The translations under genes were made by a program, and so were the position numbers. A stretch of 64,000 nucleotides of DNA. Origin: Bradyrhizobium sp. CB1717. GTDB lineage: Bacteria; Pseudomonadota; Alphaproteobacteria; Rhizobiales; Xanthobacteraceae. Shown one piece after another: positions 48,451 to 60,080 of the stretch. Location of the stretch: positions 2,232,001-2,296,000 of the forward strand of contig NZ_CP121666.1 in NCBI RefSeq assembly GCF_029714325.1, written 5' to 3'. Below the pieces are notes generated by a model, which saw only the letters and a list, made by a program, of their open reading frames with translations, was not told the origin of the DNA and searched no databases. Each line of letters begins with the position of its first letter. The stretch's first letter is position 1.

Positions 48451-48608
48451 TCCTTCTCCCCTTGCGGGAGAAGGTGGCGCGAAGCGCCGGATGAGGGGTA
48501 TGTCTCCGCGAATTCAGTTGTGAGAGGCGAACGGGCGGAGAGACACCCCTCACCCAAACGAGCCTGCGTCGACCAGCGTCGCGGCCCTCTCCCGCAAGGG
48601 GCGAGGGC
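48451..48608. repeat. Intergenic inverted repeat, CCCCTTGCGGGAG family
   Basis: TCTCCCCTTGCGGGAG at the left and CTCTCCCGCAAGGGGCGAG at the right, with GAGGGGT…ACCCCTCA inside. It is related to the element at 3913-4058 and lies between converging genes. Confidence 0.8.
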
Positions 48609-48640
48609 ACGTCAACGTGCATCTCGCCTCGGGCGAAAAT

Positions 48641-49918
48641 TCACACCCTCGCGCGCGCGTCCTTGCTCACGATCGGCGGCTTTGCATTCAGCGCCTCGAC
48701 CTGGAAGCCTGCGACGCGCTTGTAGTTCGCGGCGATGTCTTCCAGCTCCTGTTGCGAGAGCACGTCGGTTACCACCTTGTAGCCGTCGGGCGCGCGCTCC
48801 TCGACGAGCTGCATCACCTGCTCGGGGCCGTTCTTGCGGTTGAGCAGGACGAGGTCGGTGGTCGCGGGCCGGCGTTCGGCTTCATAGGCGAGCAAGGCCG
48901 CTTGCGTCGGGCCGTGCGCCAGGATCTCGCGGGTGATGACGCGCGCATCGAGGATCGCCTGCGAGGCGCCGTTGGAGCCGATCGGATACATCGGATGCGC
49001 GGCATCGCCCATCAGCGTGATGCGGCCGAAGGTCCATTGCGACACCGGATCGCGGTCGACCAGCGGATATTCATAGGCGTGCGGGCAGTTCCTGATGAGG
49101 CCGGGCACGTCGAGCCAATCGAACTGCCAGCTCTCGAACCAGGGCAGGAATTCTTCGAGCCGCGCCGTGCGGTTATAGTCCTCGCGCCGCCACTGATAGG
49201 TCGGCGGCATGTGGCGCTCGGCGACCCAGTTGATCAGGTGGTTGCCTGCCGCATCCGGCTCCTTCGAGATCGGATAGCAGACGAATTTCAGGATCTCGTG
49301 CCCGGCCATGATCATGGTGCGGCCGGTCAGGAAGGCCTTTGCCGGCGTGACGCCGCGCCAGAGGATGCGGCCGTTCCAGATCGGCGGGCCTTCGTTCGGA
49401 TAGAGCTTTTCTCGTGCGGCGGAATGGATGCCGTCGGCGGCGATCAGGATCGCGCCTTCGTAGGTCCCTGCGGCCTTGCCGGGCGCCTTGTCGATGAAGT
49501 CGGCGCGGACGCCGTTCGCCGTTTCGGTCCATCTGGTCAGATGATGGCTGGTCAGGATGTTGTCGCCGCCGAGCCGCTCGACCGCGGTGTCAAGCAGGAT
49601 CTGCTGCAGCGTGCCGCGATGAATCGAGAATTGCGGCCATTTATAGCCGGCCTCCAGCCCGCGCGGCTCGCTCCAGATCGGCTTGCCGTGCTTGGAGAAA
49701 TAGGCGAGCTCGCGCGTGCGCACGCCGCTGGCATCCAGCTTGTCCATCAGACCGAGCTCGATCAGCTCGCGCACCGCATGCGGCAGCACGTTGATGCCGA
49801 CGCCGAGCGGCTTCAGTTCCGCGACGCTCTCGAACACTTTTACGGGAACGCCGATTTGATGCAGGCTGAGCGCAAGCGTCAGCCCGCCGATGCCGCCACC
49901 GGCGATGAGTACCGTCAT
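48641..49918 (-). CDS. FAD-dependent aromatic-type monooxygenase
   Basis: A 425-residue flavoprotein with the FAD-binding GGGIGGLTLALSL (residues 7-19), the DG motif ILIAADGIHSAAREKL (about 158) and the GD motif RITLMGDAAHPMYPIGSNGA (about 290). Such class A monooxygenases hydroxylate aromatic or polyketide substrates with NAD(P)H. The layout is like PhzS/salicylate-hydroxylase relatives, but no pathway genes are near, so the substrate is open. The ATG at 49918 starts the Rossmann fold. Confidence 0.9.
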   Translation of the reverse strand: MTVLIAGGGIGGLTLALSLHQIGVPVKVFESVAELKPLGVGINVLPHAVRELIELGLMDKLDASGVRTRELAYFSKHGKPIWSEPRGLEAGYKWPQFSIHRGTLQQILLDTAVERLGGDNILTSHHLTRWTETANGVRADFIDKAPGKAAGTYEGAILIAADGIHSAAREKLYPNEGPPIWNGRILWRGVTPAKAFLTGRTMIMAGHEILKFVCYPISKEPDAAGNHLINWVAERHMPPTYQWRREDYNRTARLEEFLPWFESWQFDWLDVPGLIRNCPHAYEYPLVDRDPVSQWTFGRITLMGDAAHPMYPIGSNGASQAILDARVITREILAHGPTQAALLAYEAERRPATTDLVLLNRKNGPEQVMQLVEERAPDGYKVVTDVLSQQELEDIAANYKRVAGFQVEALNAKPPIVSKDARARV

Positions 49919-50046
49919 GCCAAGACCCCTCCAATTGCAGGCGTCTTGGCACAGGCGGGCGGATGTGGGCAACAGCGAAGAGGATGTCGTGCTATGGACC
50001 TGGGTGCCGGCAGCGGGTATTTTCCAATTTTCCCATGAGGTCCGAC

Positions 50047-50667
50047 ATGCTCAAGCTCTACTACGCCACCGGCACCTGCGCGCTCGCCACCTACATGACC
50101 CTGGAGGAGGCCGGCGCCGACTACACCGCCGAACGGCTGAGCTTCAAGGACAACCAGCAGAACAGCCCGGACTATCTCGCCATCAATCCGAAGGGCCGGG
50201 TGCCGGCCCTGGTGACCGACCGCGGCGTCCTGACCGAGACGCCGGCGATGCTGGCCTATATCGCGCAGACCTTCCCCAAGGCGAAGCTTGCGCCGCTGGA
50301 CGATCCCTTCGACTTCGCCCAGGTGCAGTCGTTCAACTCCTATCTCTGCTCGACCGTGCATATCAACCACGCCCACAAGATGCGCGGCGCGCGCTGGGCG
50401 ACGGAGGAGAGTTCGTTTGCCGATATGAAGGCGATGGTGCCGAAGACCATGGCCGCCTGCTTCAAGCTCATCGAGCAGAAGATGTTCAAAGGTCCCTGGG
50501 TGATGGGCGATCAGTTCACGATCTGCGATCCCTATCTTCACACGCTCTCGAACTGGCTCGAAGGCGACAGCGTCGACATCAACGCCACGCCCAAGATCGC
50601 TGAGCATTTCAAGCGCATGTCCGACCGCCCGGCGATACGCAAGGTGATGGACGCGCAGAAGGCGTAA
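50047..50667 (+). CDS. Glutathione S-transferase family protein
   Basis: A 206-residue GST: the thioredoxin-like N-domain (MLKLYYATGTCALATYMTLE; NPKGRVPALVTD; ETPAMLAYIA) and an alpha-helical C-domain (MGDQFTICDPYLHTLSNWL). It would conjugate or reduce with glutathione in the cytosol. GAGGTCC stands before the ATG at 50047; an ATG at 50035 is also in frame. It is divergent from the monooxygenase gene, so the two may serve one detoxification path. Confidence 0.92.
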   Translation: MLKLYYATGTCALATYMTLEEAGADYTAERLSFKDNQQNSPDYLAINPKGRVPALVTDRGVLTETPAMLAYIAQTFPKAKLAPLDDPFDFAQVQSFNSYLCSTVHINHAHKMRGARWATEESSFADMKAMVPKTMAACFKLIEQKMFKGPWVMGDQFTICDPYLHTLSNWLEGDSVDINATPKIAEHFKRMSDRPAIRKVMDAQKA

Positions 50668-50680
50668 TAGCCCGGCTCTT

Positions 50681-50769
50681 GTAGGGTGGGCAAAGGCGCG
50701 AAGCGCCGTGCCCACGATCTTTCTAGACAACGGCGGGATGGTGGGCACGCTTCGCTTTGCCCACCCTAC
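50681..50769. repeat. Palindromic repeat, GTAGGGTGGGC family, copy 2
   Basis: GTAGGGTGGGCAAAG … CTTTGCCCACCCTAC with inner GTGCCCAC and GTGGGCAC. It lies between two converging genes and can act as a two-way hairpin. Confidence 0.9.
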
Positions 50770-50784
50770 GGGAGCTAATCCGCC

Positions 50785-51699
50785 TTACGAAGACTTCCTC
50801 TCCAACCCCCGTCCCGTCTCCAGCATCAGCCGGCGCAGCCAGATCGAGCCCGGGTCCATCTGCGCCCGCGTCGGATGGAACATGAACTGCTCGTCGATCC
50901 CGGGGTCGAGCGGCGGCGTCACCGTGACGAGCCCGAGCTGCTTCGACAGCGCCGCGATCAGCCGGCGCGGCACGAAGGCGACGAGGTCGGTGCGGGCGGC
51001 GACATGCAGCGCCTCGAGATAGCCTGACACGACCAGCGAGATGTGCCGTTCGATGCCTTTGGCGCGCAGCCAAGTGTCGATCAGATCCTCGGGCTGGCCG
51101 CGAATGATCACGCCGATATGGCGCGCGGCCAGGAATGTCTCGCGCCGCTTCAGCTTCGCGGCGATCGGATGGCCGCGCCGCACAGCCAACGCGTCGCTGT
51201 CGGTGTAGAGCAGCTGGCGGTGAAACCCCTTGAAGGCATTGCCGATCGAGATCACGAGGTCGATGGTGCGGGCGAACTCGGCGTGGAAGATCGCAGGTCC
51301 CCGCCACGGCACCACGTCGATGCGGACGTTGGGCGCAAAGCGCGTGACCTTCTCCATCAAAGGCGGCATCAACAGCTCGACCGCGAGATCTGGCATCATC
51401 AGGCGGAACTGCCGCTCGCTGCGCGCGGCGTCGAAGTCCTCAGGCACGAACAGCCCGCGGACCTGGTCGAGCGCCTGCGCCAGCGGCGCGCGCAGGGCCT
51501 GCGCCCGCGGCGTCAGCTCCATCCGCGCGCCGGTCCGTACCAGCAGCGGATCGCCGAAAATGTCGCGCAGGCGTTGCAGTGCGTGGCTCGTCGCCGGCTG
51601 TGACAGGCCAATCCTCATGGCCGCGCGGCTGACATTGGCCTCGCGCAGCAGCGCGTCCAGTGCGGTCAACAGGTTGAGGTCAAGCGAATTCAAATTCAT
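50785..51699 (-). CDS. LysR-family transcriptional regulator
   Basis: A 304-residue regulator with an N-terminal winged helix (MNLNSLDLNLLTALDALLRE; SQPATSHALQRLRDIFGDPLL) and a periplasmic-binding-like effector domain, of the NodD/PcpR-like type. The ATG at 51699 starts exactly at the HTH, while the longer open frame reads through the promoter. It is divergent from the SnoaL-like gene at 51791, and probably controls it. Confidence 0.92.
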   Translation of the reverse strand: MNLNSLDLNLLTALDALLREANVSRAAMRIGLSQPATSHALQRLRDIFGDPLLVRTGARMELTPRAQALRAPLAQALDQVRGLFVPEDFDAARSERQFRLMMPDLAVELLMPPLMEKVTRFAPNVRIDVVPWRGPAIFHAEFARTIDLVISIGNAFKGFHRQLLYTDSDALAVRRGHPIAAKLKRRETFLAARHIGVIIRGQPEDLIDTWLRAKGIERHISLVVSGYLEALHVAARTDLVAFVPRRLIAALSKQLGLVTVTPPLDPGIDEQFMFHPTRAQMDPGSIWLRRLMLETGRGLERKSS

Positions 51700-51707
51700 C
51701 AGGCGAA

Positions 51708-51727
51708 TAGATATCATATTCTCTATC
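51708..51727. promoter_or_regulatory. Candidate LysR binding site
   Basis: ATAGATATCATATTCTCTAT has the T-N11-A spacing (ATA…TAT) typical of LysR sites and is AT-rich. It lies between the divergent LysR and SnoaL-like genes. Confidence 0.45.
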
Positions 51728-51790
51728 GATTTGAAGAATGCCGATCGCCCGACGATGATCTCTGCGTTGCCATGACAAGGAGATGCCGCC

Positions 51791-52234
51791 ATGAGCGCTG
51801 CCGCCAACAAGAAACTGATGCAGGATATCTTTGCCGCCGCCGCAAACCCCGATCCGGCCGCGCGCGACCGCGCCCTGTTCACCGCAAGCCTCGCCGACGA
51901 TGCCAGATGGGTCGTGACCGGCCAGTATTCCTGGTCGCGCACCTTCGCCGGCAAGGAGGCGATCCTCAACGACCTGCACGGCTACGTGCGCACCCGCCTG
52001 CGCGACCGGACGCGCACCGTGGCTCACCGCTTCATCGCCGATGGCGACATCGTCGTGGTGGAAGCCAAGGGCGACAACGTCACGCCCGAGGGCGTGCGTT
52101 ATGACAACGATTATTGCCTGGTGTTCCAACTCGAGGAGGGCAAGATCAAGGAGATCCGCGAGTATTGCGACTCGGTGCTGACCGAGAAGGCGCTCGGTCT
52201 GTTTCCGCAAGCACCGGTGAGGGCCGCGAGCTGA
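51791..52234 (+). CDS. SnoaL-like / nuclear transport factor 2 fold protein
   Basis: A 147-residue protein with the cone-shaped NTF2/SnoaL fold (LADDARWVVTG; FAGKEAILNDLHGYV; VVVEAKGDNVTPEGVRYDND; IKEIREYCDSVL). Members are isomerases, hydratases or dehydratases, or ligand carriers. AAGGAG precedes the ATG. It is the probable target of the divergent LysR regulator. The ligand is unknown. Confidence 0.85.
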   Translation: MSAAANKKLMQDIFAAAANPDPAARDRALFTASLADDARWVVTGQYSWSRTFAGKEAILNDLHGYVRTRLRDRTRTVAHRFIADGDIVVVEAKGDNVTPEGVRYDNDYCLVFQLEEGKIKEIREYCDSVLTEKALGLFPQAPVRAAS

Positions 52235-52287
52235 GCGGATTGGACGACGTCGCGTCCACCGACCGATCCCGTCCGCCACAGCCCGCG

Positions 52288-52455
52288 ATGCTCATGCGGG
52301 TCTGGTGGAGGCTGGTGGATCTCATGGGTATCAGGCGGGAGCGGTCCCGGGCCCGATGCCAGCTCGAGGCCATGACCGAACGGGAGCTGCAGGATTGCGG
52401 CATGACCCGGTCGGAGATTGCCTACGAGCTGCGTGGGTCCCGCCGCCGAAAATGA
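52288..52455 (+). CDS. DUF1127 small protein
   Basis: A ~55-residue protein, MLMRVWWRLVDLMGIRRERS onward, ending with the DUF1127 core LEAMTERELQDCGMTRSEIA. DUF1127 proteins of rhizobia and Agrobacterium are short, basic, RNA-binding-type factors linked to stress and phosphate or carbon adaptation. The start is unsure: ATG at 52294 or a TTG at 52240 would also fit, and no strong ribosome site is seen. Confidence 0.7.
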   Translation: MLMRVWWRLVDLMGIRRERSRARCQLEAMTERELQDCGMTRSEIAYELRGSRRRK

Positions 52456-52830
52456 AGCGCGGACCGGCCATGGAAAGCGTGTGCCGGTCCCGGTCGGGCC
52501 GGCCGCCTGCAGGTTGGAGAGCGCACCGGCCAAAGTGACGCAGGCGACCGCCGAACCAACGCTCTTTGGGAGCCCGATGCGACGATCTGCCCGCGGCTGC
52601 AGGGCCATGCGCCAAAGCCCTTGCGCAACTGCCGATAAAATCAGCAGATTTTGTATGAGCCCGGGCGCGCTTGCGCGAAAAATCAGAAGGTTCAATTAAC
52701 GAGTGTCCCCCATTGTGTCGCGGTGCAGCGTGGGTCGCAAGGACGCGACGCGCGGCTGCCAGGGTGGCCGATGACGATCCTCGAACGGGTTCGGCCGCTC
52801 GAAGTCGCATGCATCTGGTGGACAGTGGGA
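52456..52830. other. Intergenic region before the first chemoreceptor
   Basis: 375 bp without a clear gene. A segment around 52687-52722 (TTCAATTAACGAGTGTCCCC…GCGGTGCAG) is conserved before the second chemoreceptor at 55004-55040, so the promoter or leader is probably here. Confidence 0.5.
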
Positions 52831-54840
52831 ATGCCGAAATTTCGTTTGCGGATCAGGGGACGCCTGTACGCAGGCTTCATGGCCCTGGTGGCGGTTGGTC
52901 TCGTGATGGCCGTGGTTGCCGTCTGGAATTTGCGGGCCGTGCAGGATCAGGTCGCAAAGCAATCGGCGCTATCGGACAGCACCGCGCGGGTGCTGGAGAT
53001 ATCGACCCACCTTCAGGCGATCCAGCGGGCCAATCTGCGCTACATCTACGACGCCAGCGAGCCTGCGATGAAGGAGGCTTCGGAACGGGAAACCGCGGCG
53101 ACCGAGCTGTTGAAGGTCGGGTCGCAAGGGACGGCCTCCGAGGAGCGGCGCAAGCTTTACGAAGATCTCATCACCGACATCGCCAGGATGCGGAGCCTGC
53201 GTGACAATCTCGGGGACGCCGTCAACGAGGCGCGAACCGGCAAGGCGACGCTGCTGCCGAGTGGTGACGAACTGACCGTCAAGATGGGCAAGCTGGTCGA
53301 TGTGGCCCGCGCGGCCGTCGATGAGGACACAGCGGCGCTCGTCGCGGACCTCGAATCCAGGCTGCTCCAGGTTCAGATCGCCAACTGGCGTTTCCTGGCG
53401 CTGCGCGACACCAAGGGGCCAGCCAACTTCAGGACCAATGTGGACAGGGCGATGCAGCGCCTTTCGGCGCTCGAAAAGAGCCCGCAGGCGACCGAGCTGC
53501 GCACCACGCTCGCCCCGGTGAAGACCTCGCTCGGCATCTACAAATCGGCGTTCGAGACCACCTCCGCGGCGATGCTCCAGGCCGACGAGATCTACCACAA
53601 GAACCTCGCCCCCCTCATCGTCGAGAGCATCGGCAAGCTCAAGGTCGCGGAAACCACGCTGAAGAAGGACTACAAGGCGTCGCGCTCCGCCGCCGAAGCC
53701 GTGATCGAGGGCACGACATCGGTGCAGATGATCGCGGGCGGCCTCGCCGTCCTGTTCGGACTGATCGTCGCCTTCCTGATCGCCCGCAGCATCGTCGGTC
53801 CATTGACCTCGATGACGCGCGCGATGGGGCTGCTCGCCGGTGGCGATCTCAAGGTCGAGATCCCCGGCCGCGGCAAGACCGACGAGATCGGCGACATGGC
53901 CAAGGCGATCGAGGTGTTCAAGGACAACATGGTCGACACCGAGCGCCTGCGCCACGAGCAGGTCGAGGTCGAGGCCCGGCAGGCCGAGAGCCGCAAGGCT
54001 GACATGGTCAGGCTCGCAGACCAGTTCGAGCAGGCTGTGGGCGAGATCGTGAACACCGTGTCGTCGGCCTCGAACGAGCTCGAAGCCTCCGCCGGGACGC
54101 TGACGGCGACCGCCTCGCGTGCCCAGGATATCTCCACCGAGGTGGCGTCCGCTTCCCAGGAAGCCACGGCCAATGTGCAGGCCGTTGCCTCCGCGACCGA
54201 GCAGCTGTCCTCGTCAGTCTCCGAGATCGCCCGCCAGGTGCAGGAATCCGCCCGCATCGCCAGCGAAGCCGTCGGGCAGGCGAGCCGGACCAACGAGCGC
54301 GTCGGCGAGCTGTCCAAGGCCGCCGCCCGCATCGGCGACGTGGTCGAGCTGATCAACACCATCGCCGGCCAGACCAATCTCCTCGCGCTGAACGCGACCA
54401 TCGAAGCTGCGCGCGCCGGCGAAGCCGGTCGCGGCTTCGCCGTGGTCGCCTCCGAGGTCAAGGCGCTCGCCGAGCAGACCGCGAAGGCGACCGGCGAGAT
54501 CGGCCAGCAGATTTCCAGCATCCAGGCCGCTACCGAGCAGTCGGTCGGCTCGATCCGGGAAATCAGCGGCACCATCGAGCGGCTGTCGGAGATCTCGTCG
54601 ACGGTCGCGGCCGCGGTGGAGCAGCAGGGCGCGGCGACGCAGGAGATCTCCCGCAACGTCCAGCAGGCCGCGCACGGCACCCAGCGCGTCTCGACCAACA
54701 TCGGCGACGTGCAGCGCGGCGCGTCCGAGACCGGCTCGGCCTCCTCGCAGGTGCTCTCGGCGGCGCGCTCGCTGTCGGCGGACAGCAACCGGCTGAAGCA
54801 GGAAGTCGCGAACTTCCTGAACTCGGTCCACGCCGCCTGA
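52831..54840 (+). CDS. Methyl-accepting chemotaxis protein 1
   Basis: A 669-residue transmembrane chemoreceptor. TM1 is at about 12-34 and TM2 at about 300-321, bounding a ~265-residue helical periplasmic sensor of the double four-helix-bundle (HBM-like) type. HAMP follows (about 322-375; [20 protein letters not shown]), then the cytoplasmic signalling hairpin with tip [20 protein letters not shown]. There is no C-terminal NWETF-type tether. The ATG at 52831 starts [14 protein letters not shown] same-length paralogue follows 303 bp downstream. Confidence 0.93.
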   Translation: MPKFRLRIRGRLYAGFMALVAVGLVMAVVAVWNLRAVQDQVAKQSALSDSTARVLEISTHLQAIQRANLRYIYDASEPAMKEASERETAATELLKVGSQGTASEERRKLYEDLITDIARMRSLRDNLGDAVNEARTGKATLLPSGDELTVKMGKLVDVARAAVDEDTAALVADLESRLLQVQIANWRFLALRDTKGPANFRTNVDRAMQRLSALEKSPQATELRTTLAPVKTSLGIYKSAFETTSAAMLQADEIYHKNLAPLIVESIGKLKVAETTLKKDYKASRSAAEAVIEGTTSVQMIAGGLAVLFGLIVAFLIARSIVGPLTSMTRAMGLLAGGDLKVEIPGRGKTDEIGDMAKAIEVFKDNMVDTERLRHEQVEVEARQAESRKADMVRLADQFEQAVGEIVNTVSSASNELEASAGTLTATASRAQDISTEVASASQEATANVQAVASATEQLSSSVSEIARQVQESARIASEAVGQASRTNERVGELSKAAARIGDVVELINTIAGQTNLLALNATIEAARAGEAGRGFAVVASEVKALAEQTAKATGEIGQQISSIQAATEQSVGSIREISGTIERLSEISSTVAAAVEQQGAATQEISRNVQQAAHGTQRVSTNIGDVQRGASETGSASSQVLSAARSLSADSNRLKQEVANFLNSVHAA

Positions 54841-55143
54841 CGTCTCAAAGCCAAAGGTCCACGCGCATGCGCGTGGACCTGAAGCGATGCTGTGGCTTGA
54901 TCAGGCCGCCAATGCTGTGCCGCCAGTGCCCAACTCTTGTTCATCCGAGCAGACGACGGGGATGCCTTCGTCGGCTTCTCCGTATTCGACACCGGTAAAA
55001 TACAGCCTCAATTAACACTTGTTCCGCACTGTACGGCGGTGCAGCCCGATTCCTCGGGGACGTGGTTTGCAACGAAGCGTCGTTGCAATCGCGAGAATGT
55101 CGTCGGCTGCTTGTCTTTTTCTTCCTGCTATGGGTGGACAGTG
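54841..55143. other. Intergenic region between the chemoreceptors
   Basis: 303 bp holding the hairpin at 54855-54880 and, near its middle, the CAATTAAC…GGCGGTGCAG block shared with the region before chemoreceptor 1. No gene is called. Confidence 0.55.
54855..54880 (+). terminator. Perfect hairpin after chemoreceptor 1
   Basis: AGGTCCACGCGCA and TGCGCGTGGACCT are 13-bp perfect inverted arms, 15 bp after the stop. No T-run follows, so termination may be weak. Confidence 0.6.
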
Positions 55144-57153
55144 ATGCCGAGCTTGCGTTTGGGAATCCGGGGGCGTCTGTACTCCGGATTTTCGGTTCTC
55201 GTGGTCCTTGGCCTTGTGATGGCCGCGGTCGCGGTCTGGAATCTGTGGGCAGTGCAGGGCCAGATGACGCGTCTGTCGGCCCTCTCGGACAACGCGGCCC
55301 GCGTCCAGGAAATCTCGATCCAGCTCCAGGCGCTGCGGCGCGCCAATCTGCGCTACATCTATGACGCCAACGAGCCGGCCTTCAAGGAAGCCGCGGAGCG
55401 GGAGGCGGCGACGGCGGAGCTGTTGAAGGCCGCAGCCAAGTCAACGATCTCGGACGAGCGGCTCAAGATTTACAACGGCCTGCTCGGGGATATCGAGAAG
55501 ATGAAGTCCCTGCGCGAGCGCATGGGCGGTGCCGTCAATGAGACCACCAAGGGCAAAGCCGTTCTGCTCGCCGGAGGCGACGAGCTGACCGCCAACACCG
55601 GCAAGCTCGTCGATGCCGCGCGTGAAACCGGCGATACCAGCGTGGGCGCTCCCGTCGCCGATCTTGAATCCAAGATCCTGCTGGTTCGTGTCGCAAACTG
55701 GCGCTTCCTCGCCGTCCGGGACGCAAAGGGGCCGGCGACCTTCAGGACCAATGTCGATCGGGCGCAGCAAGCGCTCAAGTCACTGGAGCAGGCCGGTCTG
55801 CCGGACGAGGTCAAGGCCGGGTTCGGGCCGATCAAGAGCTCGCTTGCGGCCTACAAGGCGGCCTTCGAGACGACCTCCGCCGCAATTCTGCAGGCCGATG
55901 ACATCTACCGCAACGATATCGCGCCCCTGATCAGCGACAGCGTCGACAGGCTCAAGGTGGCGGAGACCGGATTGAAGGCCGACTACCAGAAGTCGCGCGC
56001 GGCCGCTGATGGCGTCATTGCCAACACGACCTGGATTCAGGAGGTCGCCGGCGGTCTTGCCGTTCTGTTCGGCGGCCTCGTCGCCTTCCTGATCGCCCGC
56101 AGCATCGTCGGTCCATTGACCTCGATGACCCGGGCGATGGGGCTGCTGGCCGGCGGCGATCTCAAGGTCGAGATCCCCGGTCGTGGCAATCGCGACGAGA
56201 TCGGTGACATGGCCAAGGCGATCGAGGTGTTCAAGGACAACATGGTCGAGACGGAGCGTCTGCGCCACGAGCAGGTCGAGATCGAGGCCCGGCAGGCCGA
56301 GAGCCGCAAGGCTGACATGAGAAACCTGGCCAACCAGTTCGAACGCGCGGTCGGCGAGATCGTGAACACCGTGTCGTCGGCTTCGAACGAGCTCGAAGCC
56401 TCCGCCGGCACGCTGACCACAACTGCAGCGCACGCCCAGGATCTATCGACGGAGGTCGCCAGCGCCTCGCAGGAAGCTTCGGCGAATGTGCAGGCCGTCG
56501 CCTCCGCGACCGAAGAGCTCTCGTCCTCGGTCTCCGAGATCGCCCGCCAGGTGCAGGAATCCGCCCGCATTGCCAGCGAAGCCGTCGGTCAGGCGAGCCG
56601 GACCAACGAGCGTGTCGGCGAGCTGTCCAAGGCCGCCGCGCGCATCGGCGACGTGGTCGAGCTGATCAACACGATCGCCGGCCAGACCAATCTCCTCGCG
56701 CTGAACGCGACCATCGAAGCTGCGCGCGCCGGCGAAGCCGGCCGCGGCTTCGCGGTGGTTGCCTCCGAGGTCAAGGCGCTCGCCGAGCAGACCGCAAAGG
56801 CGACCGGCGAGATCGGTCAGCAGATTTCCAGCATCCAGGCCGCCACCGAGCAATCGGTTGGCTCCATCAGGGAAATCAGCGGCACCATCGAGCGGCTGTC
56901 GGAGATCTCGTCGACGGTCGCCGCCGCCGTGGAGCAGCAGGGCGCGGCGACGCAGGAGATCTCCCGCAACGTCCAGCAGGCCGCGCACGGCACCCAGCGC
57001 GTCTCGACCAATATCGGCGACGTGCAGCGCGGGGCGTCCGAAACGGGATCGGCGTCCTCGCAGGTGCTGTCGGCGGCGCGCTCGCTGTCGGCGGACAGCA
57101 ACCGGTTGAAGCAGGAAGTCGCGAACTTCCTGAGCTCGGTCCACGCCGCATAA
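55144..57153 (+). CDS. Methyl-accepting chemotaxis protein 2
   Basis: A 669-residue paralogue of the preceding receptor with the same plan: TM1 about 12-34 ([20 protein letters not shown]), a helical periplasmic domain of the same size, TM2 about 300-321, HAMP and signalling domain. The periplasmic domains differ clearly, whereas the last ~230 residues are almost identical to receptor 1. It would sense another ligand and report to the same kinase. GTG at 55141 is a possible alternative start. Confidence 0.93.
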   Translation: MPSLRLGIRGRLYSGFSVLVVLGLVMAAVAVWNLWAVQGQMTRLSALSDNAARVQEISIQLQALRRANLRYIYDANEPAFKEAAEREAATAELLKAAAKSTISDERLKIYNGLLGDIEKMKSLRERMGGAVNETTKGKAVLLAGGDELTANTGKLVDAARETGDTSVGAPVADLESKILLVRVANWRFLAVRDAKGPATFRTNVDRAQQALKSLEQAGLPDEVKAGFGPIKSSLAAYKAAFETTSAAILQADDIYRNDIAPLISDSVDRLKVAETGLKADYQKSRAAADGVIANTTWIQEVAGGLAVLFGGLVAFLIARSIVGPLTSMTRAMGLLAGGDLKVEIPGRGNRDEIGDMAKAIEVFKDNMVETERLRHEQVEIEARQAESRKADMRNLANQFERAVGEIVNTVSSASNELEASAGTLTTTAAHAQDLSTEVASASQEASANVQAVASATEELSSSVSEIARQVQESARIASEAVGQASRTNERVGELSKAAARIGDVVELINTIAGQTNLLALNATIEAARAGEAGRGFAVVASEVKALAEQTAKATGEIGQQISSIQAATEQSVGSIREISGTIERLSEISSTVAAAVEQQGAATQEISRNVQQAAHGTQRVSTNIGDVQRGASETGSASSQVLSAARSLSADSNRLKQEVANFLSSVHAA

Positions 57154-57159
57154 AAGCAA

Positions 57160-57185
57160 AAGGCCACGCACATGCGCGTGGCCTT
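57160..57185 (+). terminator. Hairpin after chemoreceptor 2
   Basis: AAGGCCACGC and GCGTGGCCTT pair with a 6-base loop, seven bp after the stop. It resembles the hairpin after receptor 1, so the element was duplicated with the gene. Confidence 0.65.
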
Positions 57186-57205
57186 CAAATCGCGGCGAGG
57201 TGTGA

Positions 57206-57898
57206 TCAGGCGACTTTGGTCGTCATGTGCTTGAACATGTTGGCGCGCGCCTCGTCGTCCATCTCGGCCTTGAAGGTGAACTTGTCCTTCAACGCGATCG
57301 CGCGTACGGCCGCTGGCCGCGCCGAGATCTCGTCCACCAGCCGCTTCACGTTCGGGTAGCGCGCAAAGGCGTCGTCGCCGAGCTTGAACGGTACCATCCG
57401 CGCCCAGCCCCACAGCGCCATGTCGACGATCGAATAGCTGTCGCCGACCATGTAGCTGCGGCCTTTGAGGTGATCGTCGAGAATCTTGTAGTGGCGATCG
57501 GTCTCGTACTGGTAGCGGTTATGGGCGTAGTCGTGGTTCTGGTCCTTCGGCGCGAAATGCTTGAAGTGCACGGCCTGGCCCGAATACGGCCCGACGCCGG
57601 TGGCGATGAACATCAGCCATGACAGCGTCTCGCCGCGCACGCTGGCGGCGGGCAGGAACTTGCCGGTCTTCTCGGCGAGATAGAGTAGGATGGCGTTCGA
57701 GTCGAACACGATGGTGCCGCCATCGTCGATCGCCGGCACCTTGCCGTTCGGATTGATCTTGAGGAATTCCGACGTGAACTGCTCGCCCTTGCGGGTGTCG
57801 ATCTTCACCGGCTCGAAAGGCAGGCCGGACTCTTCGAGATAAATCGCCACCTTGGTCGGGTTCGGCGAGCCGTTGAAATAGAACTTGAGCATCATCAT
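57206..57898 (-). CDS. Glutathione S-transferase, YghU/Ure2-like
   Basis: A 230-residue GST with the NPTKVAIYLEE motif (residues ~13-23) in place of a Tyr/Ser/Cys active site, NPNGKVPAIDD and the SNAILLYLAEKTG segment, as in YghU-type (nu-class) enzymes that carry two glutathiones and have disulphide reductase activity. An in-frame ATG at 57892 is an alternative start. It converges with the chemoreceptor gene. Confidence 0.9.
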   Translation of the reverse strand: MMMLKFYFNGSPNPTKVAIYLEESGLPFEPVKIDTRKGEQFTSEFLKINPNGKVPAIDDGGTIVFDSNAILLYLAEKTGKFLPAASVRGETLSWLMFIATGVGPYSGQAVHFKHFAPKDQNHDYAHNRYQYETDRHYKILDDHLKGRSYMVGDSYSIVDMALWGWARMVPFKLGDDAFARYPNVKRLVDEISARPAAVRAIALKDKFTFKAEMDDEARANMFKHMTTKVA

Positions 57899-58023
57899 CT
57901 CCCCAGTGTTCGTTGGCCGAGAACGAGCGCGGCGTCACTGCCGCTGCTGCCCTTCTCTTGCCTGAACCGCGTCGGAGAGAGCAACCGGCGAGTTTGCCGG
58001 GCGGTATCTGCGCGCCACGCAGA

Positions 58024-58350
58024 TCAGCCGGCGTAACAAAGGCCGATCGCCGCCGTAACGATCATCGCCGCGCCGACCGCCTCCAGCCGCAGCCCGAGCC
58101 GCGCGGCGAGATGCATGTCGGAGGCGCGCGCGGCGCGCTCCGATCCCCGCGCATAGCCGTGGACGATGACGTCGTGATTGAAATTGTCGTGCGCTTCGTT
58201 GCTGCTGGCGAGCCCGACGCAGACCACGAGCACGCCGAACAGCGCGAGGCCGAAAAACCCGAGCAGGGCGATCAGGAACATCGGGAACATGCCGAGCAGG
58301 AAGATCGGCAGCAGCGGCACCAGCAGCAATGTCTCGGACTGTCGTCGCAT
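58024..58350 (-). CDS. Small membrane protein
   Basis: A 108-residue protein with a hydrophobic N-terminal half forming two helices (about residues 7-25 and 25-50; LLLVPLLPIFLLGMFPMFL, LIALLGFFGLALFGVLVV) and a C-terminal helix (VGAAMIVTAAIGLCYAG). The ATG at 58350 begins the first helix region. No family recognised. Confidence 0.6.
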   Translation of the reverse strand: MRRQSETLLLVPLLPIFLLGMFPMFLIALLGFFGLALFGVLVVCVGLASSNEAHDNFNHDVIVHGYARGSERAARASDMHLAARLGLRLEAVGAAMIVTAAIGLCYAG

Positions 58351-58420
58351 GGGGCCCAACCGGTCAGGACGGGGCTGATCGCGCGAATCTAGTCCTGGCG
58401 GGGGCGGCATTCAAGACGCC

Positions 58421-58510
58421 GTAGGGTGGGCAAAGCGAAGCGCGCCCACCAAATCTGTATCCCCGGGAGAGATCGTGGGCACGGCGCAAGAGCGCCTCTG
58501 CCCACCCTAC
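58421..58510. repeat. Palindromic repeat, GTAGGGTGGGC family, copy 3
   Basis: GTAGGGTGGGCAAAGCG at the left and CTGCCCACCCTAC at the right; inner GCCCACC and GTGGGCAC. It lies between ccrM and the small membrane protein gene. Confidence 0.88.
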
Positions 58511-58534
58511 GAGAGCAACGAAAGCGGAGGAGAA

Positions 58535-60080
<1,546 letters not shown>

